Notes under the pieces: model-generated
What the model saw: the letters and a program-made list of their open reading frames with translations, nothing else
Databases searched by the model: none
What the model was told of the DNA's origin: nothing
NCBI GenBank assembly: GCA_030704615.1
Contig: CM060731.1
Location: 73,574,756-73,638,755 of the forward strand
DNA: 64,000 nt
Direction: 5' to 3'
From: Takakia lepidozioides
Taxonomy: Eukaryota; Streptophyta; Takakiopsida; Takakiales; Takakiaceae
Shown here: in pieces, positions 8,601 to 19,828 of the stretch
Position numbering within the stretch: position 1 is the stretch's first letter
Layout: every line of letters starts with the position of its first letter
Translations under genes and position numbers: made by a program

Positions 8601-11600
8601 CAAGGACACATTATAATATATGTCCCTATGTTCATTTGTTCGTATCAGGACTTTGTCCATCCCTTCCCGGTCTTTTCTCTTGGCACCCCATCTGAAAACA
8701 ACCCAAGTACATCAGGCGGGAGCTGTGGGCGAGACACCGCCCCCACGGTACCGGACGATGATGACGATGACAGTGATAGTGACAGTAACAACAACAATGA
8801 GCATAGAATTAACCAAGAGGATGTGCAAGCCATGAAGGATCTCTTAATGCATCATGTGGGTGCTGATGCATCCCATGAAGAGGGAACCCGGCCAATCGAT
8901 GATCTTGAAATGGCCCCCTCAAATGACATGGAGAGGGAGGCGAGAACTCCCTTGTACGAAGGGGCGAAAATGAGTCGACTTTCAAACAATTTTACTTTTG
9001 CTCAATCTTCAAATTCGATTTGGCATAAGTAATGTTGGGATGTTTGCCATAATGCGAACTATTGCAGACTATATCCTTGCTCCACACTTGAAACCCAAGA
9101 TGCCACGGTCGTGGAAAGAGGCGCGCAAAGTCTTGGACTCTGTGGGGACGAGCTATAAGATTTTTCATGCATGTCCATGTGATAAAACCCTATACTACGG
9201 AGAGGATTCGCATCTCACCAAGTGCCCAAAGTGCAAGAAAGACCGATATCGGGATGATGTCCAAGGGAAAAAAGTACCACGCAAGGTATAAGCGTCATTC
9301 CCCCTCACATGGAGATTATTAGAGAGTAGTACTCATGCAAGATCTGATTGTGGTTTTGGAAGGAGTGAGTGAGGAGTGGAAGGAACGACGTTTGGTTTTG
9401 ACCATTCACACCCAAATGAGGGAGAGGCTACATAAAGGGAAAGACATAAGGGTGTTGTATTATGTGTGCTAATGGGATGATTACATGTGGGGGGCGTGGG
9501 GTATTTCATCCTAGAAAATGCATTACTTTCCGATCATCCCGCGATTGAGGGCACAATACCGAAGCCCCGAATTGGCCAGACTCATGAGATGGCATGCCTT
9601 GCATCGGAGCCCCCCGGGAAAGGTGTGCGGGCCACAAGATTCACAAGCATGGAGGCATATTGAAGAGATGTGGCTTTTTCTCTTGGAGGACCCACGACAT
9701 GTCCACCTCGGCTTCTCTTCGGATGGGGTCAACCCATTCTCTGTCCAGTCATGTAGTCATTCCACTTGGCCGGTGACCATGGTGAATTACAACATCCCTC
9801 GTATCTTTCAATTAAAAAAGGCCATATCATGTTGGATGCCATTGTGCCAGGTGAGTGTACTCATTTCATGTTTATTATTGCCTTGGACTTTACATTAAAC
9901 TTCTGATCTTTGCCGCAATTCGGATGCAAGATTGATGAGTGACATAATCATGGAGTAAGACGTGTAATTCATTTTGTAGTATAATCTGCATATTGGTGGA
10001 GCATTGAAACAATGATGTGAATGTCTCAAAGGGAAAAAACAAGTGGCAAACATGGACACGTACTTGCGACCTCTTGTTGATGAACTTAAAGAGCTATGGA
10101 GGGGGGTCCCGGCATTGGATACTTCACTTGACCCTATGGCCAGACAATCTTTTCAGATGAGAGGCATCTTGCTTTGGACAATGCATGATTATCCAGGTAT
10201 ATTATGTTCCCCATGAACAACCCGTGTACATTCACTTGTCAATGCCGGATGAGGATGAGGATTGGGATTGATTGAAGTAGCGGCGACAGTCTTGTGCACC
10301 GTAGTGGGGTAGATGGCATTATGGGCCATGCACATGACAACTTTTTGTTTTTGCTAATGTGGCGGGATGTGTAGTATAGGACTAACTGTTTGCTCGGGCT
10401 AAGCACCAAAGGGTACCATGCATGCTTGCATTGTGGCGATGATCTTGATGCACATAGCTCCCGCCATCTTCACAAGATGGTATATCCCAACTACCGCAAA
10501 TTTCTTCCTATGAGCCATCGATGGAGAAGAAGAGAGAAACACTTGTTTGATGGCAAAGAGGAAGTACGCCCCCCCCCCCCCCCCCCTATGACACCGTCCG
10601 GGCAGTTTTGGGAGGACCGATGGAAGGAGCCCATGCGGGCACGGACGGTGAAGTGGACGTGCCCGGCATGAAACAACTTTCAATCTTCTACGAGTTGTCA
10701 TATTGGGCGGTACATATTCCACAAAAACACCGTCAATATCCCTATGCATGCATGTGATATTGCACATTTGGTATGCATTGCATTGTCACTTCACGCAAAA
10801 AAATTGTGTAAGTCTTTGTGGGTGGGGATATATGTAGGACCTGAAGATTCGTCATCTTCTAGATCCCATGCATATTGAGAAGAATGTCTGCTCGTCCCTT
10901 TTTCGGGTTCTTCATGGCACGTCGGCAAAGAAGGGAGTGGCTGCAAAAGGAGATTCTCTCGGTGTTAGAAAGGAGCTTAAGAAGCAGGGTCGCATGCGCC
11001 ATCTATGGGCCGAACAAAATGGTGTGGACCCAAAGGGTGTTGTACGGTGGAAGTATAGGCGCGCACCTTGGCAATGGACAAAGGAGGAATACAAGAAAGT
11101 GATAGCCACCATAAGTGCTGTCCAAACACCAACTGATTATGGGTCATCCCTCCGTACGAAGTTCAGCGAAGAAGACGGGGTCCATGGTTTGAAGTCTCAT
11201 GACTACCACAATCTATTGCAAGACATCTTGCCCATTGCAGTACGTGGGACATTGACTCCCGAGGTTCGTGAGACAATCTATAGATTGGGAGGCTTGTTCC
11301 GGTGGATTTGCTTCAAAGAGTTGGAAGAAGCAGATTTTCCACGCATGAAGAAGGAGGCGGCGGAGGTAATGTGTATGTTGCAGATGCACCTTCATCCCTC
11401 CTTCTTTGATATCCAAGTGCACTTGGTAGTGCACTTAGTGGAAGAGGCTTCGATTGCCGGCCCCGTTCATTCTCGGTGGATGTACTTCCTTGAGCGTTAT
11501 ATGAAGACTTTGAAATGATTTGTAAGACAAATGGCGCACCCGGAGGGTAGCATGGCAGAGGGGTATACGTTGCAAGAAGCTATGTTCTATTGCACGAAGT

Positions 11601-12715
11601 ACATAGCAAGGCTGGATGAGGAATCCCCTCGGATGTGGAAGGAAGAGGAGGATGCATGAACCAATGACATCGTTTTGCCCAAAAAATCGAAGAGGGTAAA
11701 ATTGCCGACCTTGGTGATTGAGCAAGCGCATGACTTCATACTGAAGAACACCCCATCCATACATGAGTGGGAGACAAGATACAATAATCTTGTTCAGCAA
11801 CGAGAGGAGGAGACACTTGCATGGAGGCGGAACCATCCAAGGCCGGTTACTAGACGCCCACGACGAGGAGCGGGCCACCGGAATGTTCCTTCACAAAATT
11901 TGCCCATGGAATTGCAGCTTCTAAGTTCATTCCAATAGTGGCTTTGGACTTCAGTGTATGATGTCGTTGCTCAAGGAGAGGTGGTTTCAGATTTGGTGCA
12001 AGACATTGCAAGGGGCCCCTCAATTCGTGACCTCATACACAGTGGTTTGGGTTCACGGTCGTCATTTCCTCATTCGTGCTCTTGACATGAAACGCAAAAC
12101 AACCTTTGATTCTGGCTTGTGTGCCACATATTGGCAAGACTCCGTGTGGGGCAAGGGAGATACACGACCTGCTATGAGCACACTTGAGTACATTGGAGAG
12201 CTTGAGAGCATACTCCAACTTCAGTATACAAGGTATCAGCCTCCTTCAAGGGAAGGTGGTTCCAGCCACATCTTGTGGGGCCCTCCACAACACTAGTGCA
12301 AGATGATTGTGGTTTCATGCGCGTCAATGCAGATTGGCTCAACCCTACTCATCGTTCATCCGATGAGTTTTTTTCACGGCCTTCAGACATGGAGCAAGTT
12401 TTCTTCTCCGATGACAAAACAAGAGGGGGGAATTGGAAGGTGGTTGTGCATGCTCAGCCAAGAGGAAGACGTATCTATCATGGTCTCGGATCTCTATGGG
12501 GTGAGGCAATTGCGGTGGACGGAGAGACTGGTCATAATGATGCTGATGATGGAGGTTGGGTAGAGGGGGTAGAAGAGGATGATGACGCCCCGGACAATGC
12601 ATCCTGGACCCTATATGATGAAGCTCTAGAAGATACAGATGTTGGAGAAGGAGACGAAGACACGGCCATTGACAACGAGGTGGAGGATGATTCGGAGGTG
12701 CCTTTTGAGGGCTAG
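8598..12715 (+). pseudogene. CACTA (En/Spm) Tnp2-type transposase, decayed
   Basis: Successive plus-strand frames follow the Tnp2 order. 8598-9032 has an acidic linker and TPLYEGAKMSRLS. 8998-9291 has HLKPKMPRSWKEARKVLDS and a zinc-binding C-x-C...CPKCKK segment. 9518-9898 has the catalytic-Asp block HLGFSSDGVNPF. 10050-10195 has YLRPLVDELKELW ending at a donor. 10390-10671 has KGYHACLHC and RRREKHLFDGKEE. 10868-11518 has MHIEKNVC, GLKSHDYHNLLQ and SRWMYFLERY. Introns seem to separate some blocks, but a stop at 11516-11518 interrupts the last one: the frame after it (AHPEGSMAEGY) is clearly the family continuation. A 20-nt C tract lies at about 10570. Probably inactive. Confidence 0.8.
11675..12715 (+). 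pseudogene. C-terminal region of the Tnp2 transposase (DUF4216-like)
   Basis: Downstream of the in-frame stop, frames 11675-11938, 11958-12296 and 12275-12715 give a basic segment, then KTTFDSGLCATYWQDS...EYIGELESILQLQY and a stretch with DMEQVFFSDD...GNWKVVVHAQPRGR. This resembles the DUF4216 region common to plant Tnp2 proteins, followed by an Asp/Glu-rich tail. The frames change between blocks, so this part is also broken or needs splicing that I cannot confirm. Confidence 0.55.
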
Positions 12716-13084
12716 GCCATTTATGACGATGACTTCGATGACCAAGAAAACTTGCAGCTTGATGAGGATGAAGAGGCTCCGGATGATGATGTTCAAGTTG
12801 ATTAGACACAAAATCAAAGCTACATAACAATTCTCGCACCGAACTGGACCTATCCCTTCGATTGATTGTACATGTACATGCATATTGTACTTTATTTCTA
12901 TGATTCATCAAATATGGATGTGGCTGGTAGTCTTTCAAGAAAGAAGGCAGATGCAATGAATATGTTGGAGCAACACATACAGATGTGGTATCAAGAGAAT
13001 TATCAAAATGAATGTCACAACCTACGAGAAGATCCACAACAACAAACTAAACCATAAAGAAAAACAAACACCCTACCCCAGTAC

Positions 13085-13093
13085 CATATGGAA

Positions 13094-13125
<32 letters not shown>

Positions 13126-13692
13126 CCCCAAAGGCCCTAAACCTAAACCTAGAAAGCCCTGTCGTCGCCTCCTGCGACCCCCACGCATCGCAAACTGCGA
13201 CGCGTTTTCTTGGATTTATGAGGCCGGGGGTCGCAAACGGCGACGGACAGCCGTCGCAAACTGTGACATGTTTTTTTTTGTTTTGAAAGAATAGGGCAGC
13301 TGGGCAGTTTGCGACGCCCGGCCATCGCAGGGGCCTTTTGCCCTTCATGCCACCATGCGACGGCCGGGCGTCACAAGAAAGGGCTGCGTTGAAAGAAATG
13401 GCAAGAAATGGTTTTTTTTTTTTTTTTTTTCCGGCGTGCGCGACCGGCCGTCGCCAGAAAGGGCTGCCTTCTGCCCTTCGCTGGGGGCGACGCTTAGGCG
13501 TCGCACGGAAGGGCTGCCATTTTCCCTTCATCACTCCTGCGACGGCCAGGTTTCACTCCCGTGGGGTTTGATTGCGACGGCCCGGCGTTGCAAACACGCT
13601 CCGCGGGTTGGCGTCGCACCCTCGAAGCCGCGCGGGGCGTGGGGGCGCGGCTGGCGTCGCAAACCCCTCCCCCCCCCCAATTTGCTGTAGTG
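13085..13692. mobile_element. Right terminal region of the CACTA element
   Basis: Starts with a poly-A run (about 13090-13115), then many GCGACGGCC/GGCGTCGCA subterminal motifs and a poly-T run near 13412. It ends in ...aatttgctgtagtg at 13692, the complement of a CACTACAGCAAATT terminus. Orientation fits the plus-strand Tnp2 at 8.6-12.7 kb. The matching left terminus was not found. Confidence 0.65.
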
Positions 13693-13880
13693 GTATCTAA
13701 GGGGTAGAGCATGTTGGGATACTAGGGTGCATTATGAATGGGCATGAGAAGTGGGAAGGGGGGGGGGGGGGGGAAGCGCTCTAGACCATGTTTTACATGT
13801 GTTTATTCTAGGGTGGGGGCTGGGAGTAGCGGGTTGGGGTGGGGGGGATAGGAAATGTGGTAGCCTTCATGCCGTGCATG

Positions 13881-14555
13881 TCAATTGGGAGGCGAGTGAG
13901 GCGGGAGGGAAAGTCGGTGGGTATGATGGCAGTGGTGGGGGTGCGATGAACAAGTAATATATAGGGTTAGGGTGGGCTCTCGGTGTTTTAGGTACTTGGG
14001 AAGGGGTGATGTGCGGGTGTATTGGATCTGGTCTGGGTCGATAGCAGCTAGAGGTGTAACCTCAGGGGGGAGGTGGAGGAGGGGGTGCCTGGAGGTTGGC
14101 AGTTGTTGGTGTGTTAGAAGAAGGATGGTGGCAGCAGAGGGGGAGGATTGGGCTGCGAGGCGGGCCCATTGGAAAGCATCATGCGTGGATGCCCCTTGGG
14201 GCGGGTGTGCGAATCCGCGACCAGCCCATGTATGTTGTGTGGCAGAGCCGGAGGCTCCGAAGATGCAATCCCGGGGGTGTGGGCTAGAGTATGACGAGAG
14301 TTCCATGGGGCATGTAAGTGGGCTAGAATAATAAGAGTGTGTGATTTGAAAAGAGGTTATAAGAAATGCTAAGATGTCAAGTGGGAGGGTAGTATGAGAG
14401 TAGGCTTGTGTTAGTTTGGGGAGGGTGTGGGGTTTTTTGGGGGGAGTATCGCTCAAGTAGCGGTCAACAAGCCAGCATACTTCAGTGGCAAAGTCTTGCC
14501 TACTAGGGGGTAGTAGCTGACTAGATGGCAAGTTTGAAGTTGAGAATCTGTGCAA
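13881..14555 (-). pseudogene. LINE post-chromodomain region (copy 2)
   Basis: A 224-residue open frame corresponding to 6157-6711 of copy 1: FATEVCWLVDRYLSDTP, THSYYSSPLTCPMEL, and TQHTWAGRGFAHPP with QWARLAAQSSP. It confirms that this segment belongs to the family and not to a chance frame. The residues after it are proline/threonine/histidine-rich. Confidence 0.55.
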
Positions 14556-14857
14556 TAGCCATGTCTATCGTTTGGAATGAGTCCGATGTATTGAACATGA
14601 GGAGCGTACAGACTGGACATACGTTTGCCAGAGCATATTGTAGGGGAGATGTGCATGATGTCTTTGTCAGGGTTGCATACCGTGATGCAGACATGCACCT
14701 CAGGAGCAGCTAGGGGATTATGGACGTATCTGGTGTCCACCAACTGGGTTTGGGAGGCATGTTGTTGGTGTATATGGGCAAGGTAATTAGTGTTAGTCGA
14801 CTTATGAAATACGGTGAGGAGGTCCATGTTATGGGCCGGGTCACAATCGTCATGGGA

Positions 14858-15000
14858 CCCGAAAAGGTCATCCTCTCATTGCCAGGTATTGTCTTCCGAT
14901 GGGTAGCCAGCCCATTTACATAGGTAAAAAGTGTGTAGACATGTGGCGCCGAATTCATTGAGTTCTGATTCCTAAAATAGCTTCGATAATGAAGGCTTCC
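14858..15000 (-). pseudogene. Chromodomain-like segment within LINE ORF2 (copy 2), broken
   Basis: The minus strand encodes EAFIIEAILGIRTQ, then a stop. After a frame change it reads GATCLHTFYLCKWAGYPSED and NTWQ, another TGA, then EDDLFGSHDDCDP. The chromodomain hallmark residues (I-I-E, Y-x-C-K-W-x-G-Y-P, T-W, E-D-x-L) are the same as in copy 1 although the DNA has diverged. Confidence 0.65.
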
Positions 15001-16090
15001 GGATTGTCTTGATTGGTAGAGTGCGGGGTTGGGGGTGATGACGGGTGAGCTGAGCATAGTAGGGTAGTGGAGGGTTGGGTGGAGGTGTGGGGGGTAGCTG
15101 GGCCAGAAGAGGTGGGTGTGGCCCGGTTTGACCTGGACTCTAGAGTGGAGGTCAGGTGGCAGGATGGAGAAAGGGGGTTGTCAGTAGTTGTAGGGTCGAT
15201 GGAAGACTTAGAAGCTTTGAGCATATGGAGAATAGAGGGGGCTGGGTTTGATCTATATTGAGGAAGGAGATCATGTTTGTTATGTGGGAAAAGTGTGTAG
15301 GATAGGTCACACTAAAGTGTGCAAGAAGTGGTCCGATGGCAAAACAGGGATCGGAGGTGGGATAGGTATCTACAAGTTTTGACGGTGGCTTTGGAGTATT
15401 TGAGAGTGAATTCACAGGGAGTGAGTAGTCGGTAGCCGGAGGCTGTGGTGAATTGGGCGAGTGTCGTAATGTGTCTTACTTTGAAGTAGGTGAGTACGTG
15501 CCTTTTTTGGCGAGGGTGTAGTTCTTCAAATTCGGGAAGAAATGGACTATTGAGCCATGCTTGTTCAAGAGGTGAGGTGGTGTTAGGATAGCCAGGAAGA
15601 TCGGTTTGTATGCTAATGTTCATTTGGCGTAGGATGTACAAAGTTTGAGTAGTGGGAGAGTGGCGGCAAGATTGGTAGTAAAGGGTTGGGGACAGTAGAG
15701 GCCATTGTATTTGGTAGCTAGGAATTTGAGGAGACCTCTATAGATAAGGCCTAGTCGTCCGGGGTCATTGAGAACTTCTTGTAGCTGTGTACCGAGGGTA
15801 CGGGCGTAGGAGGTAATTAGTGGGCTGGTACCTATGCCATAGCTATCAGTTGGGAGTTGGGTAAAGGCGTTGGGGGTGCTAGTGGGAGGGCCACATATGT
15901 TTGGTGAGTTGAGTGAAGTGTTTGTCAATTGATTTGATATCTGGGAGGGAGAAGGGTGCTGTATGGAAGGAGTATTGGACTTGTGGCTTGAGTACGGATT
16001 GAATGAGAGAGAGTTTGGGGCGGATAGAAATTGGGGATTTGACGAGGGCCAGGCTCCTGTCTGTCAGTTTAGAGATCGTAGTGTTTTTTT

Positions 16091-16940
16091 CACTACAACA
16101 GATCGCGGTAGTTATGACTGCCAAACCGTGGTAGTAATGGTTTTCATGACTTTGACCATGACTGCACCATGTTTTTATATGAAATTGATCTCCCGCAGTT
16201 GTTCATACGACTGTAGTTATATGAACGACTATCTAAATAGTCGTCTGTATGACTACATGGCTCCGGAATGGGTGGAAGGCTGGTCAACGACAATTGACCA
16301 GATTTAGCTCACCATTTATAGTCATTTCCATGACTACAGTGTACATGGATGAGGTTACGTAGTCATGATGACTATTGGGGATTTTGTAATTTGGTGTGTA
16401 TAATACAATTAAAACACCATATGATCATATGAATGATTAATGGGTGTATTGGTTAACAGGTAGTGAACTATAACTCTTATAATAAAGAGGTTGGAGGTTC
16501 AAACTCCTCTAAGTACAATCAAATGGATAAGATGGCCCTAGGATTAGTAGGCGAGCTAGGGATAGCACGTGGTACCCTAGATGGACTGCCACGTGGTTTT
16601 TTCATTATTATAAAATGCATTATGCCATGTGGCACAATGCGGTGCGACGCGGCGTTTAACATATGTTTTTATTTTTTTAGTTTTAATTTAATTTAATTCA
16701 ATTTTTTAAATCAATTGCGCCTCGCCACGTGGCGCGGCAGCGGCGGCTGTAGTATGGTATATATGACTGCAGTGAGAGATATCACTTGGTTCATATGACT
16801 GTAGTCATCCGGACCATACCATCATGTACTCATTATATTGACTTGGTTTGCACGACTTACAGTCATAGAAGTCATATGTACCGTTTATGACTGTAGAATA
16901 GTCATATATACAGTCATAAATACCGCAATCTGTTGTAGTG
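16091..16940 (+). mobile_element. Non-autonomous CACTA MITE, copy A, inserted in the LINE
   Basis: An 850-bp element runs from CACTACAACAGATCGCGGTA to the inverse end (ACCGCAATCTGTTGTAGTG). It is flanked by a TTT duplication (16088-16090, 16941-16943); 3-bp duplication is the CACTA rule. The termini continue into repeated palindromic GTCATATGACTGTAGTCAT motifs. No transposase is encoded. The 16463-16696 frame is shared with copy B but has no known domain. Confidence 0.85.
16450..16512 (+). other. tRNA-like segment inside the MITE
   Basis: GGTTAACAGGTAGTGAACTA resembles a D-arm/A-box. It is followed by a CTCTT...AAGAG stem with a 6-nt loop and a T-arm GGAG-GTTCAAA-CTCC with a B-box-like GGTTCAAACTCC. 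The anticodon loop is one base short and acceptor pairing is absent, so this is a tRNA-derived relic. It is conserved in copy B (minus, about 42435-42498). Confidence 0.45.
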
Positions 16941-17006
16941 TTTGTATTTCCCATGTAAATGAGGGAACAAGTTCTATACCTAGGTAGGTGTAGGGTTCGT
17001 CTGGGC

Positions 17007-18095
17007 CTAGGAAGGGGAAGTTTTGCTCTTATAGTGAATGTGGTGATTACAATGTGTGACAATAATGGCTTTAGTGAACTTGCTGTGGTGGGTGGCTGCG
17101 GTGACAGTGCATTTGTGCAGACTTAGCTCCATGCCAAACCATTGGTTGAATCGAAGTAATTTGTCCACTTGTCGATTAAGATGTTGAGGTTTGTGGGCTA
17201 AGATGGCAAGATCGTCACCATATGCTGCAGCAGAGATTTCATTAGCAGAGGTTTTGTAGTGATAGCCTAGTTTGCCACGATCAATCCATCTTAGGAGTGG
17301 TTCTAAAATGATGATAAAGAGATAGGGGCTTAAGGTGTCGCCTTGAATGGTACCTCGTAGTATTGGAGTAGGAGGGGTGGAGCCGTAGTATGAACCAGAG
17401 TATTCCGTGGAACTACCAATATAGATGTTACCTATGAGTTGAATGGCATCCGTCGGGTAGCCTAGATCTGTCATAATGGTAAGAAGTCGGGCATAATCCA
17501 GGGATCCGAAGGCATTTTTAAAATCAATGTATAGGAGGTAGATGTCTTGCTTAGTGAGTTTGTCGTCTTCTAACACAGATAGTACATATTGTATTTGTCG
17601 AGTAGTGTTCCGGGTGACTCGAAAACCTTCTTGGGGATTGTTAAGAATGCGGTGATGTTCACCATAATTGGGGAGCATCGTGGTCAGCGTGCTAGTAAAT
17701 AGTTTGTATATGGTGTTAGCCAGAGCTATTGGAAGGTAGTTGCCGAGATTGGTGGGGTCTCCTTTTTTTATATAGGAGGATAGTGCGACTATGCTTCCAT
17801 GAGGGGGGATACGGCGAAGACAGTAACAGAGTTGAAAAAATCTAAATAGAAGGGAGTGAAATTGGGGATCAAGTGCTTGAAGTATGGCATTGGGGATGAG
17901 GTCGGGGCCGGGGGCCTTATATTTGGAGAGGGCTTTTAGGCATGAATCATAGAGAGCCTTGGTGAAGGAACTTAGGATACTATCATCAGAGGAGCCACGT
18001 TGATTGAGGGAGAATCCGTCAAGGTCGTGCCATGGATAGTGTTTAACTTGACAAAGGCAGCCAGGGGCATGCTTACTGGGGTGTAGGCAATTCAT
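17007..18095 (-). pseudogene. LINE reverse transcriptase domain (copy 2)
   Basis: This 362-residue open frame is the best-preserved coding stretch of the LINE. It shows the RT blocks in order: PDLIPNAIL, SYIKKGDP-NLGNYLPIALAN, GFRVTRNTTRQI, LLYIDFKNAFGSLDY (catalytic Asp), IQGDTLSPYLFI, and AAYGDDLAI (catalytic YGDD, in place of the more usual FADD/YADD), then a thumb motif RFNQWFGMEL. It is followed after the MITE by YLGIELVPSFTW-type sequence. Its biochemical role in the family is target-primed reverse transcription. The full open frame suggests fairly recent activity of this copy before its neighbours decayed. Confidence 0.85.
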
Positions 18096-18174
18096 GACTG
18101 TAGGTGTGTAAGATGCCGAGATGGGGGGGTTGAGAGCAGGGTTGAAGATAGCTTTGTGGGCGCGTTTAGGATGG

Positions 18175-18902
18175 TCATGTAAGATTGCCCAAGGAAGAGA
18201 TAAATTTCTTATGATTGGCAGTGGCTTTTTGTTTAGTAATATTATATACAGCCTTTTTGGCGTCTTTGCCTGTTTTGGCTAGGGCGGCAATCCATTGAGG
18301 TAGAGTAGAGGGGTCAGAAGGGGGGGTTAAGAGTGATTGACATGTTGGGATAGCGTTTAAGCATGAGATACGGCGGTCACTTCTCCAGTTGTTGAACTGG
18401 TTAATAGTGGGTGGGTTGGGGATAATAGTGAGAGCACGTCGTATGATGTGGTAAGTGTTAAGATGAGAGGTCCATTCCCGTTTTTGGGTTCGTGTGAGGT
18501 AGCCCCCGTTCTGTTGTGAACGTGTGGTTTGAGGGATTTCTAGAGGGGCAGAGCAGGTGGCTAATACACTTTTTGTCATTAGTTGTTGGATGGATGTGAG
18601 AGTGAGTTCGGCTTCAAGCCAAGTAATGTCCGGGTGTTGAGAAAGGTTCGAGTTGGAGAGAATGTGGGAGAGTTTGAGTATTAAGGTGGAAGCGATTGGT
18701 TGGAAATGAGTTTTGAAGGCGGCGATATTGCGTTGGGGGAGGGACGAGAGGAGACGTGGTTGGGGGGCTGGTAGGTGTACGTCTGGAACGGGTCGGAAGG
18801 GGCCAAGCGATGGAGGAAGGGAGAGGGATATAGGGTAGTGGTCGGAGTTACATAGACTATCGATGTGTACATGGCTCGTAAGATATGAGGGGATGGCCTC
18901 AC
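18175..18902 (-). pseudogene. LINE ORF2 endonuclease end and EN-RT linker
   Basis: The 18681-18902 frame and its surroundings encode the end of an APE-type endonuclease; the SDHYP motif that closes the active site is visible upstream in the same frame region. 18175-18579 encodes a basic linker (TRTQKREWTSHLNTYHIIRR) leading to the RT. A short frame break separates it from the RT frame. Confidence 0.55.
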
Positions 18903-18961
18903 TAGTTCTAAGGTAAAATCCGTCTATGAGGCTTAGTGAAGAATAGTTGAGTCTTTGTCAT

Positions 18962-19540
18962 GCGCATACATATCGCTACACAACTACATCGCTGTCCAAA
19001 ACCACACAACACATGTGCACGCCACACACTAGTATATCACTAGTCCACCACTAGTCCAGCCACTAGGCTACAACTAGTCAGTCACTAGGCTGCCACTATG
19101 CTGCCCACTATGGCAGTCACTAGTCCACACAATCGCCCCCCTAGAACTCGATAGATCAAGAGGCCGGGTGCAAGAGTTGCCCCATCGTTAGTCGCCGTCT
19201 TGCAACTTGTGAACTTGAGCTTGGGATCTCATGTATTGACTCCTATGAGCTTGGCCTCCCATGTCTTGTTAGCTGCCTCCAGTCATGTCCACTGCCACTA
19301 TCCCAAGCAGTGTGGACACAACCAATCTCCGTCAGGAACCTTATCAAGAGTGGTGTCAAGCATTCCATTTGCCAACCCTTGAGCATCGATCACACACCCG
19401 CATGGTGGCTGCCCCTTTGGCAGACCCACAGAGCATGCACCTCAAACCTGCAGGTACCAAACTACCAAGTTTGGGTCACTCTGCCATCGACATTGGAAGG
19501 TGACATGGCGCATAATTACGCACATGGTCCTTCCAAGTCA
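18962..19540. other. Left part of the nested insertion block
   Basis: Begins immediately after TTGTCAT (18955-18961), which recurs at 35095-35101. Contains clustered CACTAGT-type repeats (about 19025-19125). No coding sequence was recognised. It may include a decayed LTR of the Ty3/gypsy element that follows, but I could not match it to a second LTR. Confidence 0.35.
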
Positions 19541-19828
19541 TGCCATCCCGACCCTCCAAGATCAGGACCCCTGAGGGCAACACCTCTCGAACCCTCAGAA
19601 TAACCCCCCTGCAGTAACATCCAGAGTCGTAGGAGTAGTCTGCTACAAATAAACATAGTCACCAGGGCTAAATCTCCGAACCCAGGACGATATCCTCCAC
19701 CACGTATAGTGGCATACCTCAACGTATCACGGTGTTTGTGCAATGGCAAGGTTCTCAAAGCCATGGGCATGACTTTCTTGAACAACTCTGCACGCTGATC
19801 ACATGCACGTACCCACACTTCCGGATCG

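Larger units (their letters stand above)
13695..18954 (-). mobile_element. Chromodomain-bearing LINE, copy 2, 3' portion of a split element
   Basis: Read on the minus strand from 18954 downwards: end of the endonuclease domain (IDGFYL...SDHYPI, near 18820-18940), linker (18175-18579), reverse transcriptase (17007-18095), thumb and linker (15152-16124), chromodomain (14858-15000) and conserved post-chromodomain region (13881-14555). The RNase H is missing because the copy is cut at the CACTA end at 13692. An 850-bp MITE is inserted at 16091-16940 between two parts of the RT thumb. Several frameshifts and stops make it inactive. It appears to continue upstream at 35102. Confidence 0.8.

Noticed and set aside
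12345-13037. 230-residue minus-strand open frame
   Set aside because: It is antisense to the Tnp2 C-terminal acidic region; its His/Pro/Ser composition is the complement of Asp/Glu codons.
16200-16940. Repeated GTCATATGACTGTAGTC motifs as a CRISPR-like array
   Set aside because: They are palindromic subterminal motifs of a MITE with irregular spacing, in a plant nuclear sequence.
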